A stretch of 64,000 nucleotides of DNA from Nectonema munidae. Its lineage: Eukaryota > Nematomorpha > Nectonematoida > Nectonematidae. Location: positions 124,001 to 188,000 of the forward strand of contig JAUIRK010000686.1 in assembly GCA_030549495.1 (NCBI GenBank), written 5' to 3'. A model generated the notes under the pieces. The model was not told the DNA's origin. It searched no databases and was given only the letters and a program-made list of their open reading frames with translations. The translations under genes were made by a program, and so were the position numbers. Of the stretch, positions 34,901 through 47,366 are shown one piece after another. The first letter of the stretch is position 1, and every line of letters starts with the position of its first letter.

Positions 34901-37900
34901 GAAGGAATTAATTCTTTTCCGGTTGCGACTAAACTTCTCATATGGGTGAAAGATTTTGTTCTAGTCTTTATCAAACATTTTATTTACAAAATTATGTTAA
35001 ATTATTTGATCTATAAGAAAGAAAAAAACATGTTAATCACTTAAGATATTTAATTTAATAAGAATATCAACTTTATTTTTAGTAACTAAATCTTCCATTT
35101 TTAAGTTAAGACATACCAAGAAATTAAAATATTTTCAAAAAATAAAAAATTTTAAAAATTGGCAAGCCCTAGCTTAGTCTCATAAATAATTTTAATATTC
35201 TTTTTGAAAAATGCTATGTACATTGGCTGACGAATGAAAATGAGAAAAAAAAGTTTTTACCAAATAAAGGATTCAAGTGAAAGGGAAGAGTGTTGTTTAG
35301 CGAATCCATGAGATGACTGCAATCTGGGATTAGAGGAGTCGTTAGAAGATTGATGCAAGAAGAAGGGGTTAGAGCGAGAAAGATTTCGTGTACGGATACA
35401 ATTGGCTTATAATATTCCCGCGATATTATTAGAGACGAAAGAGGGCATGAAACGGCAGTGAAAATGTCAACTTCACTGAAGTTGGCCAACTTGTAAGGAT
35501 TTACTTTACCAATGACAAAAGTATACGACTTTTTACCAGATTTACGAATGACAGATCGCAGGCTAAAAAAATATGTAAAATATAATAATCTGTTTGTTTC
35601 ACCCGAATTGCAAGTAGAAAAAAAAGAACATGATTGAGTATTATATACAATTATATTTATAAATACATGACTAAAGCCGAAGTTGGATTCACCTATATGT
35701 ATAAATAAGATCTGGAGCCAGCTAAGATAATGGTTCCGACTCATATGAAAAACGAATGGCCACTCTTTTTCCCTTTAATAAATAAGTAAACAAAGGGCAT
35801 AAAATTCATGTTCTAATATTTTCCGGTCTTTTTAAAGATGAATTTTTAACTAAAATTATATTATTTTTGAAACATGAGTAATAGTATTACTTTTAAATAT
35901 TTTTCAATTTTTCAAAAATTTCCATTTTCTTTGTGTCATCAATAAAGTGTTGAGTATCATTCAACAGCGTTACATTTGTTAAATCACATCTTTTTATCAA
36001 TTTTTGACTTTACTTGATCCAACTATTTTATTGGGATATAAATTATGATTATAAAAGTTTGTGTGTAAAATAAATTATATAATACACTTAATAATGTACA
36101 TAAAATAACAAAAAGTATTTATTTCAATTGATTATAAAAAAGTCTAATGGACTTTGAGAAGTTTTGGCTTCCTAATATATGATCATAGATTTGGAGCTAC
36201 AAAATTTAGTGCGACCTTAGCAGCCCAGTTTTTGGATGGTGAAAATGTGCAACGTTCCAAATTTGGGAATATATAAATTTCTTGAGGAAAGAGATGGAGG
36301 GCAGAGTTCATGTAACGTGTGCCTAAATCCATTACTGCTTATCGAATTTATCAAATTTCGAATATGCCCACCATATACCAAAATTAATCCCTGTATGCGA
36401 TTTGGTATTTATGCTTCGAAGACATTATAATATGGGATTCGTCAACTTACGACTGCGATCGGTTTCGACAGAGCAGGCATAAGGCGATTTGGTCGAATGT
36501 CAGACTTTTATTTATTACGCTGAAATTATTAATAGCAACATACTAGACTACACTATTTTTACTTTATAGGTTTAAGCCAAACACATTGCATATTGCAATT
36601 GATTTATTCACAAAACAATAAAAACACAAAGGTCGCACCACTGACAGGGGTGATGTCACTTTTTATAACAAACATTATGATAATTTCGATAGGTTGTAAC
36701 TTGCATAGGTCGTTGTAGATCGACGATTGACTGCATATTAAACCGCATCAATTATAAAAAATTAAGTCTCAAATATATCCACTCTATTATAGCTACATTC
36801 ATCTGCTCACGTGATTTAATATTTTGCTTGGAAGAACCACATTTGAAAATATTTAGTTTTTCACGATATTTTTTTTTTGAAAGATGGTTAGAGAAATTTG
36901 AATTTTTCATTTTATAGCTTTTTGAAACTCAAAATTAGTGGATAATAAATAAGTTAATTGGAATAAATATAAAAAAATCTATGGATGAAAAAAATGCTTG
37001 TGCTACCAGCTTTAATTTCTTTGCACTTAGCACGATTCTAATCCATGTAGAATGGAACGTATAAAGCGGTTATCAGGATACTTGCGCAATTTAAATTTCA
37101 GCCTATAAACTTCAGCGCATCAAATTAAGCCAAACAAGTTTAGTTTCTGTAGTCTATGATCTATTTTTTGTCTTATATTTATATTATATTTTTGCCAAAA
37201 AAATTTTCTCTAGGATATTTCAACTAAGTTTGTTTTCTTAAATATTAAGCTTAAAACTATAATTAGAGAAGTAATAAGTGAAAAGAAGCATAAAGACTAA
37301 ATTGAAGAATCAACTAGAAAAACCTTTTAAGAATGTTGTCGAGATTTGATAACGTGAGAGAAGAAATCACAATACCAATGATGCGAGCCTGTTTAGCTAA
37401 TTCCATGTAGTAGTGCCTTTTTTTAATGATAGCGGTTGTATTAGCCAATCGAATGGGACTACTAAAAATATCATTTTTTGGAAGAACCTTCACGCCGTTC
37501 TTAGAGCAAGTGTCAGAAGAAAAAAGTGGCGCAATACCAGAACAGTGATAAATCTGATATTGTGGAAAACTGAAAAAGACATTTAAAAAATCAGGAGTGT
37601 ATTGAAGATTATTGTTATCATCAGCGTCACAACCACTCAGATACAAAAGAATAACAGAAGAGGGAATTTGAAAGGAAATTTTTCTAGAGGCGATTATTTT
37701 GAAATCACTATTTCTTTCTTCATGCAAAGACTAAAAGAGAAAACAAATTTAGGTGAGCAAAAATGAGAAAATGATATTCAGAATTGAAGAAATCAATATA
37801 ACAGTAGTCTGGCAAGAGGGCCGGCGAAATAAAAACGCAGAAAACTACTTCACAGACTACTATATACATAAATATATGATTTTAGGATTTAAAATTATGA

Positions 37901-40900
37901 AAGTTGATTAAAATTCCGAATACTGCTAGAAAATATTACTTCAAACGCACATACAAAATTTCAAAATGTTTGATAAAATATTTTAGATAAATAAGTATAA
38001 ATTGAGATAAATTCGAATCTTTTCTTCCCAAATTTTCTTAAGGAATCGGAATATTAAATAAAGCCTTTAATGACTGTTTTAACTTAACAAATTAAAATGT
38101 AGATGCTAAAGATTGTTATTTCTTTGGAACATTTTAAACCTTCAATTTTAACTAAAACGCCAAATTTAAATTCATGACTTTATACCTGTCAATTCCTAGA
38201 CCCAAGTCCTAAATGTATTTTCATACAATTTACTTCACTAACTGAAAACATGTGTAGGTAGCAATACTACGAAGATTTTATAAGATGAGTTTGGCTTTTC
38301 TATATTAGTATTCTGGTTTGGCAAGATTCAGCTGCTAAAATGTTAACATAATAAGCCAAACTACGTTTAACAAATAATATATAATCTGAATTCTGTAGAT
38401 ATACACAAGTGACTTATTGAAGAGAAAAATATAGTACTGATCATTCTAATACTTTGAAACTTTTTGTCGTGGAAAATAAAAGAAAAATGCAACAAAATCA
38501 TATTGTCAAATATCAGTCCTAAAAAATGAAATTGTTCTTGAAAAAGCAGAAGAAAGGTCAGCCACAATCGTTTCTTCCACGCTATAGTAATAGAAACAGT
38601 CTTTGTTTATCCGACACTGTTGGTTTCGCAGGAGATTTTTGTCGGATTAAAGAATTTACAAATTGAGAACCTTATATAGAGTTTAAAGTTTGAGAAGAAT
38701 CAAATCTTCACATCTATAAATCTATGAAATTAAAGAAAGTAAAATATTGGAAAATATAGTTATGGTTTAGGAAGGCCACTGGGATATAACAGAAAAATCA
38801 AGAAAAGTATATGAAAAATAAAAAGCATACGTGGTTTTGCAAAATCAATGATAATTACGAATCTTACTTTGACTCAAAAAATGTAATTAATTTAAAAATC
38901 TGGATCTTTACAGATGACAGACAAAAAACGGTTCGCCTTCTCTGATTAGAATTTTACCAAATTTTTCATTACCGGTAAATTATCGAATAAAATATATTTT
39001 TACTAGTTTTATTATTTTTTAAATTAGAAATAAAACTTTATTTTTAAATATTATACATAACTTTAGCTTGCATTTATTTTGTACTAAAAATGCGCGATTA
39101 CTTTGATATGTATTTAATAAAAACAAATCTTACAAAAAAATTAATATTAATATTAAACCGGTAAAAATTTATTTAAGAAAAATGAGATTTTAAGATTATA
39201 CATTTACTTAGTTCAACACTACACTGACTTTTATATATTTAGGCACAACCGATGAAATAAATTGCTTTCTTGATATAATAATGATTTTATTCATCTCATA
39301 AATAGGAATGGGACCAAATTTCAAATCAAAGCAACCTCAGATCATGTTAGATAAAAACCCATAAAATTAAAAATTTTAATTCTCATAAAAAATAAGCCTA
39401 TAGATGAGTTATTTATACTATAATATATTTAATGATAAAGAATAAATTTAGCTATAAAATTTCTATAAAAATTGTAAAATTACATGGTAAACCGAGAACT
39501 TTTAGCCTTCCTTGGTTTGATTCTAGTTCTTCATTTTATGCTTCACTTAGTTTACTAACTAAAGAGGGAGCTTTGAACTATAAATCTCAATCCGACCTCC
39601 ATTGTTTTGCTTACAAATACGCTCTCAGCTTCTAGTCTACTTTATTTTCCTATACTTTATATGGTATCTATTTTCGTTCTTAATTATAAACTGATACTGC
39701 CTTGGTAGCTCTACTTTCATCAGAAATTCATTTTGAGCGATCTATGTTTGAAAAAACCTTTTCAGAGATTTATTTAGCTCAGAATTTAAGCGATTTTATA
39801 GCGTTCCAATTGAAGAGAATCTCTTTGTTGATCCTGACATTTTTATCAATATCATGTGTTGTTGTATTTCAGTGGTTATGAACAAATATCACTCTGAATA
39901 TTTGCTAACCAATCCTTTTTCAAAATTCATGTTCTTGGTGAATCCATTTATAATCCTCATTTTTCAATTAAAAAAACTTTTCCAACTCTAAAATATTCAC
40001 ACCGAAGGAAAAATTTATCAAATTTGATTCACATTTATTTTTTTTTTTGAGAAAAGCTATATCCTTACATATTGTTGTCTAACTCTAACTCTTCGAAAAT
40101 TTTTAAATCACTTTTTTAGTCAGTTGATGATTAAAATATTAACTAATAAGATAAAGGTTTAAAGATTTTTACTTCACAAAGGAGAATCTTCATTTTCACG
40201 GCTAAGGCATTTTTTGAGAATAGTTATATCTTCACCTATTGGTAGCTGTCATAGTTATGGTAACTCTAAATGTTTGAAAATTTTAGATAACTTTTTTAGT
40301 CCATTGATGTTTAAGATAAAGGTTTAAAGATTTTTGATTCACAATGTAGGATCTCCTTTTTTACGTTCAAGTCACATTTTTCAAGATGTTTTTTGAAAAT
40401 ATCAATAGATTTTTACACCAACTCCTATTTCATTGGAAAACGGTATATCTTCCATGCAGACAAGCTACATACTTGTTTCTTAAAACTATATAGCTCCTGA
40501 AAGGATTACTATATCGACGATATAAAAACAATTTATTAAACGTGTTACTATTTCATTTTATGATCACGCGTTAAAATTTCAATGTCCTTCAGTTCCCTCA
40601 CTTCTCACATACTTAAATTTTTGTATTACAATAAATAACCATTGTAAGAACAAACTTGATAATTGATTTTTGAAAAAATTTTTTTTTGCCAATTCGATTG
40701 ATAATTTCACTCATTTTAACATTGCGATGACCAAAAAGAAGTACAGAAATGAAAAACATGGACGATATTGTATTAAAAAAATTATTTTTAATTTGAGGGA
40801 TATTTTTAGTCAGAATTTTATCCTCAATCAAAATTTTAATTGTGATTTTCAATCAAAAGTGAATTATTTGATTTGAGTTTTTTTGAGATAGGAGTTTTTT

Positions 40901-43900
40901 TTCAGAATTTATTTTTTCCAAAAAAAAATTAGATTGATAATTCCACACATTCCTGCATCTTAATTGGGAAAACTTAGTCCCGAAATGAAGAGAGCATCGT
41001 AATAAAAAAATGAAGAATAAAAAATATATTTTACTTAAAATATGGAAGGAATTTTCAGGCTTACATCACAAAATTCGATTTGTACTTTGGTAGATTTCTT
41101 TCAGAGTAATAAAAAAAACTTAGCCAAAAAATGGTATCACATCGTCAATTTAGTTTAAAAAATATTTTACTTAAAATGTGAATAAATGTTTTTAAATAAA
41201 CTTTTCAGGCGAAACTAGCATATTTGATTGACATTTTCACATTCTAATTACGAAAACTGAGTCCAAAAATGAAATCAGCATGGAGATCTAGAAATTGAGT
41301 ACGGAAATGAAATTGTCATAATTGATTTGGTACAAAAATATATATTTTATTTAAAATTTGAATAATATTTTTGGACACAATTTTCAAGCGAAAACCGCAA
41401 ATTTGATTGACACTTTCATCAATTTTCACATCTTATAGTGAAAAATAAGTTGAGAAATGAAACCATGAAATGTTTATTGGAAAAATATGTATATATAAGT
41501 GTTATGTGTTGCAATATATATATATATATATATGATTACAAATTTTCAAGAGTGTATCTAATATAAACACGAAGTTATAAGTTATAGACATTATAATATA
41601 AAACTTTTGTTGAAAAAAACGTACATTTGATATTGATTGACAGTTTTTGACACGAAAGGGTCATCCAACTACCATGAAAATGGTATCAAAAGATGCAGCT
41701 AACGATTTTACGAAAAGTCAAAAAGTTAAAGGGCATATAATTTAAACAATTTTGTATAATAGGCATTTTAGTTGAGGGGGGAGGGGGAGCTAAAATACCC
41801 CCCCCCCATCACTGATAGGGTTAGGATAAAAATTGAAATTTCAACAGAAATTGTTTTTTCACTGAAATACTTCAAGCATTCCTTAAATTATTTTGGCAAA
41901 TACTGTGTTGAAAATATATCAAATTTTTCATTCAGCTCTCAAATTTTTTAGCGTTTTTTTAGGATTCAATATAATCAAAAATATGAAAAATCGTATTTGG
42001 TGATCAATTAATAGTATTTTAGAAGGATATAAAAATTAATGACGATTTTCTAATAAACTTATATCAAATTTTGACAAAATAAAAGTTGAGTGAAGCCTCT
42101 CTATATTGAAAACAATAGAGAGGGAGTCGATAAAAGTACTCATTAGTTTACAAGAATAAATTTAGACTTTAAAAAATATTAGGTTTTACTGCATAAAAAG
42201 CAGCATTTATGTTTCAAAGTTTTAAATGTGATTTTGTATCAATTTATAATATTAGGAGGTGCAATCTAATGGCAAAATAAATAAAAATAAACCTTACTTG
42301 ATTAATGGTATCTGAGCTTTGTATTATAGTTTTCTCAATAATGTTTGGAAAAGCAAATAAGAAGTTGTAATTCTCTACACCGAGTAAAAGCACTTTCAAC
42401 TTTTCTAAATAAAAACTGCAATATTTTATAAAGTTTGGATAAAAAAAGTACAGGTTATTAGGTCAACGAAAGTCAATTTTTTATTAATAGGCTAACTTTT
42501 TTAATAGTACATTTTGTAAAAATTTAGCGAAGTAACAAAAAAACAACAAGTATCTAATAATTTTGAAAGAAGTGGTTAGAACGAACAAGGCATGTATAAA
42601 TAAAGTGTCTTCGGTAAAGGAAAGTAATAGTATTTTTTTGAAATCATCCCAAGAAGAAACTAAGTTTTATTGAATTTAGGAATATGTATCTGATTTATCT
42701 TGATAATTTGAAGTTATGTATCTTAGATTTGAACGAGAAAAACTTTCATGCTTAAAAAAGAATCAGATGTTTTTATAGTTATAAATCCGATCGAAAGGTA
42801 TTTTCTTTAGATAAAGAGACAATGCTTGTACTACAAAGCGTACAACATTTTGTTCACAGAATTGCAATAATTGTGTACTATGACATTGACGTAATAATAG
42901 AAGTAGAATGGCCTCAAAGTGTGAAAAAAATTAGAATAGATGGTTTGGTATTATTTGTTAAATACCTCCAGTACATCAACCAAAAAAGTTTGAAAGCTTT
43001 GAATTTTAACCTCCTGAAAATTACATATAAAGGGTATTTTCTTTAATAATATTTTCGGCATGGACATTGTTTTAAACTTTCATATAAAAGGAACAAGGTT
43101 ACAAATAAACGTTGCATGTCATTTTTAGAGTAACAAAGGAGTGCTTAATCCTCATTATTTAATATCTGTTTTAGATTCACCAACAATACAAAAACTAAGA
43201 AAGCTAAATTAGTTAATCATGTTTAACAATTTAACTTTTTAGTTAATACACTTAGCAGAGAATTCTTGTTTCCACTAAATAATATGAAAAAAGTCAAATG
43301 AATCTCGAAGTGAAAAAATATCATCAAAAATTATTTTGAGTTTTAGAGGCTAACATGTTAGAAACTATCAATTTGAAAGACAACTCTGTTCAAAATAATC
43401 AAGAATTTTATAACTGAAATGAGCAAAAAACAATCGTATGTCAAAGTTAAATCTTCCATTTTCTTTTATTGTTGAATTGGATACCATATGGCATAGATAT
43501 TGAAGAAAGAAATTTTATACAAATGACATTAAAGGTATAGAAGTTCACAATGAAATAATTGTATTCGCCATTTTAACTGATGACAAAAATATATTTTACA
43601 AGATCGTAACAAAATTTGTCAAGAAATATGTAAATAGGGTAGAGATGCCAATCCTAATTTACCAACAGGTTTTAAGATATCCTTGGTGTTTTTCTCTTTA
43701 ATAACCTCATGTAAGAGAACCTTCTAGAAGTTAAATTAATCAAATGATACTTAAGGACATATATGTTGTAAGGACTGAATTAGCTTCTATTTAAATTTCT
43801 ATTTTTTCACTAAAAAAATAATTTTTTCAAAAAAGTTTTCCTAATCAAAGTGATTTTAAGAAAATTAAATTTGCCTAAATTTAAGATGGGAGGAAAAATA

Positions 43901-44303
43901 TAAATGTTTCTGATTTTCGGTTGAATACAAGTTTTGATTAAGTTCATATATATTAGACTAAGTTTGAAAGGAATTTAAAAAATTTTTAAAAGGGGAAAAT
44001 TTATCGTATTGATATATTATTTAATTATACTTACCAATAATATGATTATAGGAAAAGTCCCATAATATCAATATATCATGTTTTCCTTCCAAGGAATCTT
44101 GACGAATCCAAGTTTGAATATATTTGTAAATAGTCGTGATGATAAACTCTTCATTATCGTTCTGATGATATGCATAATGGATATCTGATCTAGTAAATAT
44201 CCATAAACACGGAATACGAAAAGCTGGAGAAAGGCATGTAGGACCAAAGTGAACAATTGCATCGCTACACACATGTTCTGCCGCTACTTCATCGACGCAG
44301 CAA
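31786..44303 (-). CDS. DPH2, diphthamide biosynthesis subunit 2 (partial, 6 exons)
   Basis: DPH2 pairs with DPH1 to form the cytosolic iron-sulfur enzyme that transfers the 3-amino-3-carboxypropyl group of S-adenosylmethionine to a histidine of elongation factor 2, the first step of diphthamide synthesis. Six minus-strand exons join with matching phases to about 450 residues. The first starts at the conserved CCVDEVAAEH, whose Cys is one expected cluster ligand, then IVHFGPTCLSP. IIKKRHYYMELAKQARIIGI is in the middle. KLANFSEVDIFTAVSCPLSS supplies a second conserved Cys and is followed by YYKPIVSVHE. The C-terminus has RSWKGLDPKYGETEV and GRCGIASNY, as in human DPH2. The N-terminal part, about 90 residues ending in a TSYG-S equivalent, must lie upstream of 44303; I searched to the window end without success. 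Introns are large and full of repeats. The reading is intact wherever seen. Confidence 0.88.
31950..32970. other. DPH2 intron e-f with GAGTCG repeat
   Basis: 32140-32425 contains several GAGTCGG/GGAGTCGG words in a noisy tract, one of the dispersed copies. Confidence 0.6.
32971..33075 (-). CDS. DPH2 exon e
   Basis: 105 bases. The acceptor reads TTTGTTATTCAG|AAACGG and the donor ACAGCAA|GTAATT, phase 1 in and out. It encodes a Ser/Asp-rich linker (LSDDNASDKSSEDLS). It is supported mainly by splice phases and position. Confidence 0.72.
33076..35260. other. DPH2 intron d-e
   Basis: AT-rich. A weak copy of the GAGTCG-type repeat end (GCCGTAGCCGCCAG) lies near 33778-33825. No transposase was recognised. 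Confidence 0.5.
35261..35562 (-). CDS. DPH2 exon d
   Basis: 302 bases. The acceptor reads ATATTTTTTTAG|CCTGCG and the donor TTATTTG|GTAAAA. It encodes SYTFVIGKVNPYKLANFSEV then DIFTAVSCPLSSL and EYYKPIVSVHE, the most conserved block of the family. The open frame runs on to 35214, but splicing to exon e fits the family better. Confidence 0.9.
35563..37323. other. DPH2 intron c-d
   Basis: AT-rich. I found no transposon motif. A 64-codon open frame at 36236-36430 has no family resemblance. Confidence 0.5.
37324..37730 (-). CDS. DPH2 exon c
   Basis: 407 bases. The acceptor reads TTTTCTCTTTTAG|TCTTTG; the donor AAAAG|GTTTTT is weak but has the required GT and phase. It encodes a variable region and then the conserved TAIIKKRHYYMELAKQARII. 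Confidence 0.85.
37731..39430. other. DPH2 intron b-c, left part
   Basis: AT-rich. Near 38600-38655 are two TCGGATTA/TTATCCGACACTG words, possibly a decayed Tigger-type terminus. Nothing else is seen. Confidence 0.4.
39430..41780 (+). repeat. Foldback-like repeat, half copy
   Basis: This segment matches the right half of the 57.8-60.85 kb element in the same orientation. 39590-39780 pairs with 59296-59470. 39880-40160 pairs, inverted, with 58385-58680, and part is repeated at 40205-40345. 40600-41460 is a subrepeat array with a period near 150-170 bases (recurring TTTTCAGGC and TTTGATTGACA words). 41630-41760 pairs with 60705-60850. No inverted left arm is visible before 39430. It lies in a DPH2 intron. 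Confidence 0.72.
41510..41533. repeat. (AT)n microsatellite
   Basis: Short AT dinucleotide run inside the foldback-like half copy. Confidence 0.9.
42298..42404 (-). CDS. DPH2 exon b
   Basis: 107 bases. The acceptor reads TTTATTTAG|AAAAGTTG and the donor AATCAA|GTAAGG. Joined to exon a it gives YNHIIEKLKVLLLGVENYNF, matching the human AHALEALATLLRPRY segment. Phase 1 in, 0 out. The exon is too short to show as a long open frame. Confidence 0.82.
42451..42512 (+). mobile_element. Fragment of the 7116 hAT family's subterminal region
   Basis: GGTCAACGAAAGTCAATTTT followed by TTATTA matches 7228-7253 of the complete hAT, with GGCTAACTTTTTT after it. It sits about 50 bases upstream of DPH2 exon b. 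No terminus or coding remains. Confidence 0.6.
42513..44034. other. DPH2 intron a-b
   Basis: AT-rich. The 74-codon open frame at 42822-43046 has no recognised family. I see no further structure. Confidence 0.45.
44035..44303 (-). CDS. DPH2 exon a (Cys-Cys region)
   Basis: 269 bases. The acceptor reads ATATTGTAG|TTGCTGC and the donor ATTATTG|GTAAGT. It enters in phase 2 (one base completes a Ser) and leaves in phase 1. It encodes CCVDEVAAEHVCSDAIVHFG to DFSYNHII. Confidence 0.9.
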
Positions 44304-44599
44304 CTACAATATCATAAAAAAATAATGAGTTATGGGATATACTACTAGCAATTGTACTTTGAATATGATGTATCAGCTAAAATGCAGAACTTGATATTTG
44401 GAAAAAAAGCACTAAGATAATGCAAAACTTTTGTTGAATAAAAAAGTAGATTGTCAGGAAATTGTAAAGCAACCTAAAATAGAAATAAATACCTGATATT
44501 GTTCTAAAAAGTTACCAAGTTAGGAAGCCCCAGAGATATAATAAGAATAAAAAACTGGTGGATGGAATGAAATAAGTATATATAAAGTGAAAGCTGAAT

Positions 44600-45060
44600 A
44601 GTGAATATGTTTTAAATAGATGATAGAGCTATTGGGAACAAAAGCCATACTAAATGATTGAAAATGAGTTTAATAATTCCGATAATTAAGAAAAAAGGCT
44701 ATGCTACAACTATAGTGGAAAATTAAGAGTTAGCATATTCATTGAAAATGTAAAAGAATATTAGAAAAACGAATATTTAAAGTGCTGAAAGTTAAAACAT
44801 AGCAATTTGGCTTTAAGCCAGGAAATAGTAGATGCAATTTTTTATTATTTGATTGCTACTACTGAACTGAGAAAGATGCTGGGAGTGTCATTCAAAGACA
44901 AGACTAAGAACCAGGAAATAAAATGGATGACTGCTAGTGTGCTCTTTAAAATAGAAAGAAACAATCTCCGATGGTATGGACATATCCTGAGAATGTAAAA
45001 AATGATGCAGTACAAGAAGAAGGTGTAGGAAAAGAAGAGAAAAAAGGATTATGATGATGA
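44600..45060 (+). pseudogene. Internally deleted RTE-type retrotransposon
   Basis: Reads IKKKGYATTI (family form KKKG...CxNYRGI), then FGFKPGNSRCNF, then jumps to TTELRKMLGVSFKDKTKNQE and RNNLRWYGHILRM, the C-terminal RRMLRWxxGV...LRWYGHV blocks. The whole catalytic core between them is absent. The tail is purine-rich (AAGAAGAG, GATGATGAT). Confidence 0.72.
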
Positions 45061-45387
45061 TAATGGAGTTTATTTAATGGAGCTGAAAGATTGTGTGATG
45101 AAATATTTCACCATTTGTTGGCTTGCCCCATAGAGTATTAAAATCGTAATTGTCATTAAAGTGGTTCACATGAATGTTAATAGTTGCATAGTCTTTCAAA
45201 CAAAAAATAAAACTCAACAGATTTTTATTGTTAGGGCTTAATATTCAAATATTTGTATATTAGACACTAAAAGTCTTTAAGAAAAATAAGCCCATATTTA
45301 GAGTATTTTGTAAAAACTGAATTACTGTCTAAACCGGGGTAAATTCTTTGTCCCAAGCAGGGATCTGAAGTCTGATTTTAAAAATGA
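45061..45387. other. AT-rich spacer
   Basis: Nothing identified, apart from CCCAAGCAGGGATCTGAAGTC near 45350, which resembles a decayed GAGTCG-family end. Confidence 0.35.
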
Positions 45388-45565
45388 TTATATTCATAAT
45401 TGCTCGATTAAAAAAATCCAGACACTCCCTTTAGTGCCAAACGTTGCAAAAACGCAACATAAAAAATCCTTGTCAATATAGTCTAACGTTGCGTTTTGAA
45501 ATTTATAGAAAAAAGCTAAAGAAATCTAAAAAATTAAAGAATGAACTTTTATTACACAAGTATAC
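45388..45565. repeat. Dispersed repeat copy B
   Basis: Homologous to 20326-20510, same orientation. Like copy A it precedes a Jockey-like non-LTR fragment. Confidence 0.8.
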
Positions 45566-45839
45566 CTTGTAAAAGAACAAGGCTCAGTTTAGGAGCAAAA
45601 GCCTTTGGAAAGAACATTTAAATCAAATACTTTTGAAAAAATAATTCAGGATGAATTTAGTGTTTGAATGCTATTGTTCTGACTTAGATAAAAATGTTAT
45701 AGACAAGAATTTGAAAATCTTTTTGAAGACAGTGTAAGAAAGACACTAAACTACAGAAACAAACCAAAAAAAATTTTTAATAATGTGAAGAAAAAATATC
45801 AAATATTTTGCGTTGCAACATATAGCAGAATTGCTCAAT

Positions 45840-46585
45840 GACTATAAAATCGACATTCACAAACGACCTTGAAATATTGCTATTGCTGGGCAGCACTCGG
45901 ACTGCACTCCCTTGATGATTTTGAGGCATCGAAGAGAGTAGGAGGTTGAGGAACTTTCGCTGGATATCCAGGCGCCACCAGCACGTGCAGGCTCTCTCTT
46001 GGATGGCACACATATCTATACATCAACCATGAACCCACAACATCCCCTACACTTTATGCAACATCCACCAAAAACACGCAGATACGTTTTCAATACACCA
46101 GCTAGTTACTAACATTCCTTATTCCTCTGTGTACTGCAGTAGCGTTTACAAGAATCTCTCAAAACCCACATCCACACAACTTTCACAGCCCAAGCCTTAA
46201 GCAATCTACAGGCCAACTCAATACTACGCCAACGCCCTCCTCCTATTGATCCCAAAGAATCAGCGCTCTCAAGAGAGGACCGAGTTAACCTAGCTCGTCT
46301 TCGTTGCGGATATCACCCGACAATTCCCTATTAGAAACTCTGTATAGGACAAGCAAGCGATGACAACTACCCCTTATGCAAGTAACAATCCGCAGACATC
46401 TCCCACATTCTACTCAATTGCCCACCACTACAAGACCTCTGGGCGCACCAAGTTAATGCTGCGAACTTTCTGCACAGTGGGGGCTCTAGCTTTCTCTCAT
46501 ATTCTGGAGACTGCTGAGATGGTACAGACTACAAAGGAGCCCTCTACGAAAGACCAAAAGTATTTGAGTCAAAATTAGTACACAT
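45840..46585 (+). pseudogene. Jockey-like non-LTR retrotransposon 3' region
   Basis: Plus-strand reading LKTHIHTTFTAQALSNLQAN then RPPPIDPKESALSREDRVNL and ARLRCGYHPT, followed by a cysteine-bearing end (NCPPLQDLW). This is the typical end of Jockey-like reverse transcriptase proteins (RxDRVxLARLRCGHH...C). Frames are broken by several indels. GC content is higher than in the surroundings. It may belong to the same family as the endonuclease piece at 20.5 kb. Confidence 0.7.
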
Positions 46586-46599
46586 CTGTGAGTAGTATA

Positions 46600-47366
46600 T
46601 TGTCCGACATTCTCATTTTTAAATAAACTTTTATCACAAGCGTTAACTTTTCAAATTTTTATCATAAACTTTAACTTTTTTTGAAGACTGCTAAGAGAGA
46701 ATTTTATAGCATTTATGTATTATTAAGGCTTAAAAAATTCTCAAATTTACCATTTTCATACATTTGGGTATTAATTTTTACACATTTTTCATAGATTTCC
46801 GAAAAAAAATCTTATATATACTAATTCTACATACAACAAGCTCCTATTTGATAGAAAACTACTTTAATCCTATTAATATGAAAAAATTCTTCTGTAACAT
46901 GGCATGGACCATCGACGACCTTATTGAGTCATTTTTTACTCAGAAAACTAGATTTTGCTTTAAATCATAGAAGTAATTCCGTGATAAACTGCTCTTTAAT
47001 TTAAATCCATGAAAAAAATAATTTATCAGTGTTATTTATATATATTATTATTCGACATGCATTGGATTGTAAAATCTGAACTAAAAGCGATAAATTTTGA
47101 AACATTTAATCTTACAAGGAAGAAATAATAAAATTTTTAAAAAATATTAATTAATCTTTACATTTTTATAAGTATTTTTTCCCAGCCATTCACATATTTT
47201 ATTTATCTGAAAAAGTGTTTGAATGGCTAAATTAGTTACCATACTAATTTTTATACAAAATAATGATTTATTAATTTAAAAAAATTTATCAATTTACAAA
47301 ATCAACAATTTTATTACGTTGGTTGGTTGCTTGTTGTGGAAATATCAAAGTAATTTTAGCAGTTAG
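46600..47366. other. AT-rich spacer
   Basis: No gene or repeat recognised. Confidence 0.45.

Noticed and set aside
42822-43046. 74-codon open frame considered as a DPH2-region exon or gene
   Set aside because: Wrong strand for DPH2, no family match, no clear splice sites.
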